Positions 57,997 through 64,000 of a stretch of DNA of 64,000 nucleotides are shown here, in pieces. Numbering within the stretch: position 1 is the stretch's first letter; each line of letters starts with the position of its first letter. This DNA comes from Papilionanthe hookeriana x Papilionanthe teres (taxonomy: Eukaryota > Streptophyta > Magnoliopsida > Asparagales > Orchidaceae). Both the position numbers and the translations under genes were made by a program. The DNA lies in assembly GCA_022702705.1 (NCBI GenBank), contig CM040430.1, forward strand, positions 76,821,239-76,885,238, given 5' to 3'. The notes under the pieces are model-generated. The model made no database searches. It saw nothing but the letters and a program-made list of their open reading frames with translations, and was not told the DNA's origin.

Positions 57997-58400
57997 TCAT
58001 GTATCCATGGTCGGCCCGAGTAGAGCGTTGAATGACGAGTTCGAATCAATTATGTGAAATTTCGCGGTTGTCTTTGCTAAGTCACCGGTCTTCATTAACG
58101 GTGTTATTGATCCGAGGGCTCTTTCTCCTTTACGGTTGAATCCTCTTAATAACATTTTATCCGCTTCGAGCTCGCGAGCATCAATTTCCAAGTATGCTTA
58201 GCGTTCGAAGATTCATTATATTGATTGATGCTCCTGGATCCACCAATACTGCGGAGAGTGTAAACTTCCCAATTGTAAGCTGAAATGTACAACGGTCGGT
58301 TGTGGTCCGACATCCCAAGTAGTAGGTCATTGTCCAGTGAAGGTAACACCTCGCTTGTTCCTTTAATGAGCAAACCTCACTAAGGAATCTCCGGTCATTT
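57997..58400 (-). pseudogene. Aspartic protease (Tat-like)
   Basis: The order is LLLGMSDHNRPLYISAYNW (about 58335-58280), the active site VDPGASINIM (DPGAS codons at 58240-58226) in a second frame, then FHIIDSNSSFNALLG (58065-58020) and a frame-shifted PWIHEN segment. DPGAS replaces the usual D-(S/T)-G form, as in some plant gypsy proteases. It would process the polyprotein. It is inactive as read because active site and flap are in different frames. Confidence 0.85.
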
Positions 58401-59025
58401 GAGCTAAGCGAATTTACGGATCGAAGTACGGCCTTGATCGAGCTTCTCTCATCTCCTTTGATAAGATGAGAGCGTCGTAGATGCTCGGTTGGGTGGTAGT
58501 TTCCTAAGATGGGCTAGCACGTTGTAGTCCACTTTATTTTCATGTGTCTCGATTTCTTCCCGAATGGGTATTTCTTCTGCCGGGGTTGGTTCTTCCCGAA
58601 CAACCACATCGCTTTCCTTTGCCCTTTGGACCCATTCTCGGAGGTAGAACTCTTCCACTTCTTAAGTCGACTTCGTGATTTCTTCGAATCTAGTATTGAG
58701 TTTGTTGGTGTCTCCTTCGAATCGAATGACAGGTTCTTACGGATTAGCTTCGGAGTCACGAAGGCTCTAACTCTATTGTGATTGGAGCTCCTCGAAACTC
58801 GCAAATAGATTCGTTGCTTGTTGAACTCTCGTAGCCTCCTTGGTGGATGTCTTCTTTGTCATTGTGATCGTCGAGATTGTGTATGATTTGAGAATTGTTA
58901 TTTGTATCGGAATCGACGTCGGATTAGGTTGGTTGTCGCTAGTTACGTAATCGTTAGAAACGATCAAAACGTAGCCAACGCCATAACCCTTATCATTATA
59001 AGATCCCACCGGAGTGAACGAATAA
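58401..59025 (-). pseudogene. Gag-protease junction (Tat-like)
   Basis: Frame fragments (59072-58773 and 58804-58449) are charged and Ser/Thr-rich, with EEFYLREWVQRAKESDVVVR and a PTPAEEIPIREE stretch. There is no recognised domain. It lies between the gag zinc knuckle and the protease, so it is probably polyprotein linker. Confidence 0.5.
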
Positions 59026-62012
59026 TCATACGAGTCGGAGGTTCGAGGGATTTCTCCCCGAATCGGAAACAACCATCCGAGGATAAGCGGCCCCTAGTCT
59101 AGCCTCGGGAGCCTCGGTCTTCTCTTCTTCATCAATTTTCTTCTTTTCTTCGATCGTCTCTTGTTGAGGTGGTTCTTCTATCGCAAGTGATAGTGCCGAC
59201 TTGACAGGTTTCGAACTACGAATTGAGGCTCGCACCGAAGTGGTTTGGATGCGATCCAAAATCTTCTTCGAAGACTTTGTCCAAGCGGTAGTCCATCCAT
59301 CATCAGTCGCATAGGGATCTATCAGAACAATGAGATCCGTCGAGATAACATTGACGGAACCTCCTTTCTGGGGTTCCTTCATGTATTCCTTCGGGATCGT
59401 TATGTTCCCTTTTCGAATATTGTCGTTGAGCCAACTTTTGAAGGTAATACAATCTTCTATCTTGTGTCCAAGCATCCGGTGGTATGGGCAAAAGTTGGGA
59501 TCACCTTTCTTGTCGACTTCTTCTGGTTTCTTAGGCTCTGGCAGTTGGAAATCTGGAGTCTTCATCAGACTGTGGAACATTTTCGGCACTACCTCATTCT
59601 TGAACGGATACTCCTCGCTCGGAAGCTCCCTTAACGTACGTTGTGGACGAGGCGGTTGTTCATACTTGTTGAGATGATCGATAGCTGGGTCGGGGTTGCT
59701 TGGTAATTCGGTTGAGGTTCGTTGATAAATTTCTTTGCGGCCGTTACGGCGGTATTTGTATTGGCTGCTTGCCTTTATCGGCTAGCTGCGACGATCCCGG
59801 ACTTCTTTTCAAAAGTTTTCACGGGCTTCTGTTTGTCTGTTTTGTCGATGAAACTTAATTGCTTCGCATCCTCTTGCAAGCTTCCGGCCTTGCTTAACAA
59901 CTTCTCGAAAGTCTTAATAGTAAATCCCTTGAGGAGAAGTGCTATCGGGCCATGAATGCTCTTAAGTAAAATGCCGATCGCGTCTTGTTCTTGTAGTCGT
60001 GGCTCACACTTCATACTTAGATTCCTCCATCGAAGTATGTAGTCCACCAAAGTTTCGTTCGGCTTCTGCTTCTCTACCACTAAATCACCTATAGTGATGT
60101 GGTGCTGAGCTCCGACAAATCGCTTGATGAAGAGGTTCTCCAATTCTAAAAATGTCTTCACCGAACCGTTCGGTAATTCCGCATACCAATCAAAGGCGAT
60201 CCCTAACAGGCTGCTGACAAATTGTCGGAAGAGTAAAGCATCACTTCCGCCGGCATTGCAACAACTGGCACGAAAATGTGCAACATGCTGCCTAGGGTTT
60301 CCGGTTCCATCAAAGGTCTTGAACGAGAGGTGGTACGAAGCCTTTCGGATATTGGACGACGTCGAATTCTTCGGGGTAAGGTCTACCCGTCCGAATGGAT
60401 GTCCCGCTCTTTGATTGTGCCAAGGCTTCTCGCACCTGCTTGTTCCACCATGCTCTTGATATCCTTTTCCGGAATCATGCTTTGTATTGCATCCTTTTTA
60501 AGCGATCATCCCCGTTGACGGATGTAATCTCCTTTCCTCCGTCTACAATGTGAATAACTTCTGGGGGTGTTTCTCTTTGGGGTTGAACCTGACTCTGGAA
60601 AGTGGCTAGAGCTGCAGCCATCTCTTCCATCCTCTTTGCCATTTGGGAGATCGTATCATCTTTCTCTTGAAGCTGTATCCTCATCATTTCCGGCTCCTCT
60701 CTTTCGCGAGTTGCGAGGAACACGTTGTGAAGGCGACGAAGCTCGTGTTTCAACCATGTTAATTTCTGCATATTCATCATCCATGAACTACGACGAGTCG
60801 ACTTCATCTCCGAATTTTTCTTCTCTTTCTCTTGCTAATCGCTGAATATCGAGTTCTTAACTTTTCCATAGCATCTTCTAGTGGTCTTTTACGTACATCC
60901 TTGCAGTTGTCATGCGATAGCTGTCGGGTTTCCTTCTCATGAGTCCCCTTCATTGCGGTAGCGCTTTCTTCGGACTCAAGTCTCCTGACGAGACTTTCCT
61001 TCTCAGGTTGTTGTTTTAATCTTAATTGTCCGGTAGTGGGACGCCATACCATCCTTCTAGCAGCAAAAGGTCTAGGACCGGATGGTGCAGTCGACCAAAT
61101 GTTTGGAAGGTGGTATCCTCCCTAATTTGTAGTCCCGAAACAACGACGAGTGGACTAGCTTTCATTCTCTTATTCGGCTTTTACGCAACGATAGCGAGGT
61201 TCTACTCGCGGCCCGAGACGGGATTTGGCCGGCACCCGCCCTATCCTTCTTAAAATCTACGATACGGGGCATTTTTCTTTCTTTGCTAACTTCTCTATCA
61301 CGGTACGCGAGTCGAGCAAATGGCGTAATTCTAGCCCTTTTCTTACGGCCGTCGTTGTAATATGCGGGCTGAGGCAATGCAGAAGCAATCTTGCGGACAT
61401 TTTCCTCGTCCTCTGCGACGGAGAGGGGATGGAACCTACTTCCTCCCAAAAGTGGTATGTATTCATGCAGCAGTGTATACTCGGGCGGTTACGGGATTTC
61501 CTCCAGAAAGCAACTTCGGCGGCTCTAGCTTCTCTAGCAATCCTTCTGCACATGTTCCTCCTGCGAGTCCGTGTCGGTGGTGGAATTCTCGAGCTGGACC
61601 CGATCTCGAAAACGGAAGGTCTCGGAGGAAGATCCGTGCCGTCCGCGGTAATAGGTTCATCACGGTTCGAATTTCCTTCCCCTTTAGTCTAGCGAAGCCG
61701 GGGTAGGTGCGGAGACAACTAGGCCGGTGGGAGTAGCAACAACGGTCCTTCGCGAACAACGGTACTCCTCTCGGTTGGAATCTTTTGCAGAGGAGGGAAT
61801 TCATGAGTTGACTTGAGGTTAAACTCAATCAACGGCTTCTCAGTTTCCGGTACTTTGCTTGTGAGTGAAAAGAGAGTGACGTTGGGGATTTTGATGTCGG
61901 TGTCCCTGAATCCTTGTCTGAATCGAATGATTCCATTATTAGGCAGTTCGTCCTTGAAAACAGCCAGGTCCAGTCCGTTGACGAAGGAGAAGATCAATTT
62001 TGGGGTTTCCAT
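59026..62012 (-). pseudogene. Gag (Tat/Ogre-like)
   Basis: The start is at 62012 (METPKLIFSFVNG), the methionine shared with the plus element. The N-terminal part runs to EFPPLQKIP, then changes frame several times (61706-61162), where SRFHPLSVAEDEENV and LPQPAYYND match the plus copy. A long coiled-coil-like stretch follows (61052-60475, with EEPEMMRIQLQEKDDTISQM). The capsid core (60161-59775) has TFLELENLFIKRF and ETLVDYILRWRNLSMKCEP, the Retrotrans_gag signature. The knuckle FCPYHRMLGHKIEDC (about 59500-59455) is the C/H-rich RNA-binding motif. It is a long gag, about 990 codons, as in Ogre elements. Frame breaks near 61700, 61450, 60800 and 60170 inactivate it. Confidence 0.88.
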
Positions 62013-62538
62013 TTCTGCAGGGCAGATTCCAAGTGTTAGTCCCCGAATCGTGCTTCCTCTTGTCGTAAAACTTATGACGAAAAAGAAAGAGTCCGAACAC
62101 ATTTCCGTCTATCTTAATGTATTTGTGGTTTTAAAAGAAAATTTATTTAGATAATTGTTTTTCGAAAGATTTGTTCGTTAGGACGGAGAATTATTAAAAG
62201 AAGGAGAGTTGTAGGAAGGGTAAAGGAATTGATTAGGAACTGGAAAAGGAAGAGAAAGTCTTGTAGAAACTTCTCGACCCGGAAGACCGCTCCTAAACTA
62301 ATACCTATTGGGGTCCACCCACCTCGAAATGAGGTAAAAGGATCTCGGAACCTCTCTGTTTAGGGGTGTCTAAACGGTGGCTCCTAAATACGAGAGAATG
62401 TTGGCTATACTCGTTCAAGGTAGAAATGAACATAGTATTCCAACGGAAAGAAGAATGTAGTTTGATCCACTAGGGACATGGATACACTACCGATTTTTGA
62501 AAGCGAACTATCCGATTAAAAATGGAGAGAGGAATTCA
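62013..62538 (-). other. 5' leader of the minus Tat element
   Basis: It is non-coding. ACCTATTGGGGTCCA on the plus strand (62303-62317) is the counterpart of 41170-41186 in the plus element and lies about 220 bases from the primer site in both. An upstream in-frame ATG at 62102 is not retained as an open start in the plus copy. Confidence 0.6.
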
Positions 62539-62556
62539 TCCCCAGCGGAGTCGCCA
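62539..62556 (-). promoter_or_regulatory. Primer-binding site, minus Tat element
   Basis: The minus strand reads TGGCGACTCCGCTGGGGA, five bases from the LTR end at 62562. By analogy with Ogre elements this pairs with the 3' end of a tRNA-Arg, including its CCA. Confidence 0.85.
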
Positions 62557-62561
62557 GAATT

Positions 62562-64000
62562 TGGTCGACTATTTTTAGGTTATGTGTTTTGAAAAGGGGG
62601 TCGCCTACAGAAATTGTCGGCAAATTTTAAATTTAATTTACATATATATATAATTTGGAAAGTAGTGTTTTGATTTTGAAAATAATTTTAAAAATTTTAA
62701 GATATGAAATCAAACTGATCTCACATCTCGAATAGTTTATATAAACGAGCATCGCACCACGAACCGCGTGTCTATTCCGAAGAATAGGCACGCTTGTTTG
62801 ATGGTGGGGCTCGATTAAATAAACTAGAAGGTTTGTGACATCCGTTTGGTCTGCGAAACCATTTTATTTGCCGACAAGTTCCCAGCTTAATATGAAAGCA
62901 TTAAACGGGGTTTATATTACTAGGTTCTTAAAATTCCTATAAGGGCAAGCCCCATAGTTAATTACATCTTAAGTGACGGGAATCACCTAAGAAAACTCTC
63001 GATAATAATCGGTAGTTTTGCTCTCGAGAATTTCAAAGTTTAAGTTTTCAAGGGATTGAATTTTCGAATTTCGATAGGGAATGGATCAAATTTGGAACAT
63101 TTTATTTTGGGAATTCAAAGGAAGAAAGGTAGGAGAAATCACAGATTCGAAGTGAACTTCGGTAATTTCCCGACTATCCTATTGTTTGGCTTGAATTTAG
63201 GAAGGCCCTAATGTTTATTTAATGTTTTGATCTTGCCAATTTTTAATTAATTAGGACTTATATTCGTATGATGTGATCACACAAATAGCCTCGAAGATGT
63301 GAGGGTTTATGTCGTATCGGATGACTACCTCGGAATCCTAAGACCGGTTAGGGCTTAATTTGCAATGCAAATGCCTAACAAAAGGTTGAGGATTTATGTT
63401 GCACTAGGCAAACTACCTCGAAGTTCTATGGCTTGGTTATTTAATTCTAAGAATGGTTTTGCTGATGTAGATTTTAGTTTTGCTGACGACGATGGCCGTG
63501 CTGCCCACCATGCTTCGAGCTCCTTGTTGTTGCAGGGGTTTAATTTTAGAAATTATAAATCAAGAGATGAGAGAAGTGTTCTGGTTTAGAGAAGGTCTTA
63601 ATTTCCAAGTATTTTTTATGTTTTAATTAAAACAAATCTTAAAGTAGATTAAACGGAGCCGATTAAGATCCCGCGGTTACATCATCCGGCACCATTATTT
63701 TTATCGGATTCACTTAGTCCGGATGAATTTGCTAAACTCAACTAAATGAGTTCCACACTTTCATTTAGACCGTGGGAAATCCCGTTAGCAACACGTAGGT
63801 TACATCATCCGAGGTATTCCCGATCATCCAACAAGACGTTTTAATTTAGTTGTAGTTGTAGTTTTCTTGTTCTGTTTGTGATTAAATTTTGAGTTGTTTT
63901 TATTTTGAATTGTTGTGGCGGTGAATTTTATCTTGTAATGACTTTTAACTTAGTTTTGGTTTCAGTTTTAGGGACTATCCTAAAGGTGTGGGTTTTCATG
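62562..64000 (-). repeat. 5' LTR of the minus Tat element, cut by the window end
   Basis: It is collinear with 42131 to about 43570 and differs by a few percent, mostly transitions plus one-base indels in short runs. The remaining ~6 kb of the LTR is expected beyond 64000. Confidence 0.92.

Larger units (their letters stand above)
42131..64000 (-). mobile_element. Tat/Ogre-like Ty3/gypsy retrotransposon with an extra AlkB gene, minus strand (5' LTR runs off the window)
   Basis: On the minus strand the order is 5' LTR (to 62562), primer site (62556-62539), leader, gag (62012-59026), protease (about 58400-57990), RT (56840-55940), RNase H with a second archaeal-type RNase H (55800-55100), integrase (54801-53563), AlkB-like gene (53320-51905), an 82-bp minisatellite (51015-49905) and 3' LTR (49541-42131). 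The dual RNase H and YVDDM motif place it in the Tat lineage. It inserted in gag of the plus Tat element. Visible LTR parts differ by a few percent, so it is younger than its neighbours, yet its genes hold many single-base frameshifts. Confidence 0.9.

Overview
This window is plant nuclear heterochromatin, almost certainly from an angiosperm with a large, repeat-rich genome. It is AT-rich, and every protein-like stretch I can support belongs to a plant retrotransposon of a known type: Ty3/gypsy Tat/Ogre-like, Ty3/gypsy Athila-like, and an RTE-type LINE. I see no intact host gene, tRNA, rRNA or CRISPR array. The species cannot be named from the sequence.

The layout is two stacks of nested insertions. 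Left stack (1-22743): an old plus-strand Athila-like element survives as its 3' UTR (4842-5253) and 3' LTR (5254-6355, resuming at 21372). A nearly complete minus-strand Athila-like element (6356-21371, target-site duplication CCTAA) sits inside that LTR. It carries gag, protease, RT/RNase H, an integrase whose catalytic core has been deleted in frame, and two diverged copies of an env-position gene, each preceded by a GC-rich module also found in its LTRs. A deleted third element (18325-20172, duplication TACCC) lies in its 5' LTR. Upstream, a long Tat-like LTR of a second subfamily (334-4841, 'LTR-B', minus) carries a 74-bp array of palindromic units and a dense cluster of TTGAC boxes. It is itself hit by a Tat LTR whose last 333 bases open the window.

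Right stack (28043-64000): a decayed plus-strand LTR-B (28043-33268) received an RTE LINE (33269-34727, minus). The LINE was cut by a plus-strand Tat/Ogre-like element (6.2-kb LTR 34728-40926, primer site, partial gag). That gag was in turn interrupted at 42131 by a minus-strand element of the same family, which runs past the window end. This last element has a 7.4-kb 3' LTR (42131-49541), an 82-bp minisatellite, a full gag-pro-RT-RH-aRH-IN series (about 62012-53563) and a 5' LTR starting at 62562. The two Tat LTRs form a giant inverted repeat with a 1.2-kb spacer. The 22744-28042 stretch has no recognisable gene.

The most interesting content is a gene downstream of integrase in the minus Tat element (about 53320-51905, minus). 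Although broken by frameshifts, it is clearly a plant ALKBH9/ALKBH10-type AlkB dioxygenase, the family of RNA m6A demethylases, carried as an extra retrotransposon gene. The same element shows a 17-nt complementarity between its 5' UTR and the sequence abutting its 3' LTR, and a terminal LTR hairpin conserved with compensatory changes in LTR-B. Many frameshifts in this element sit at short G/C runs, so part of its apparent decay could be sequence error.
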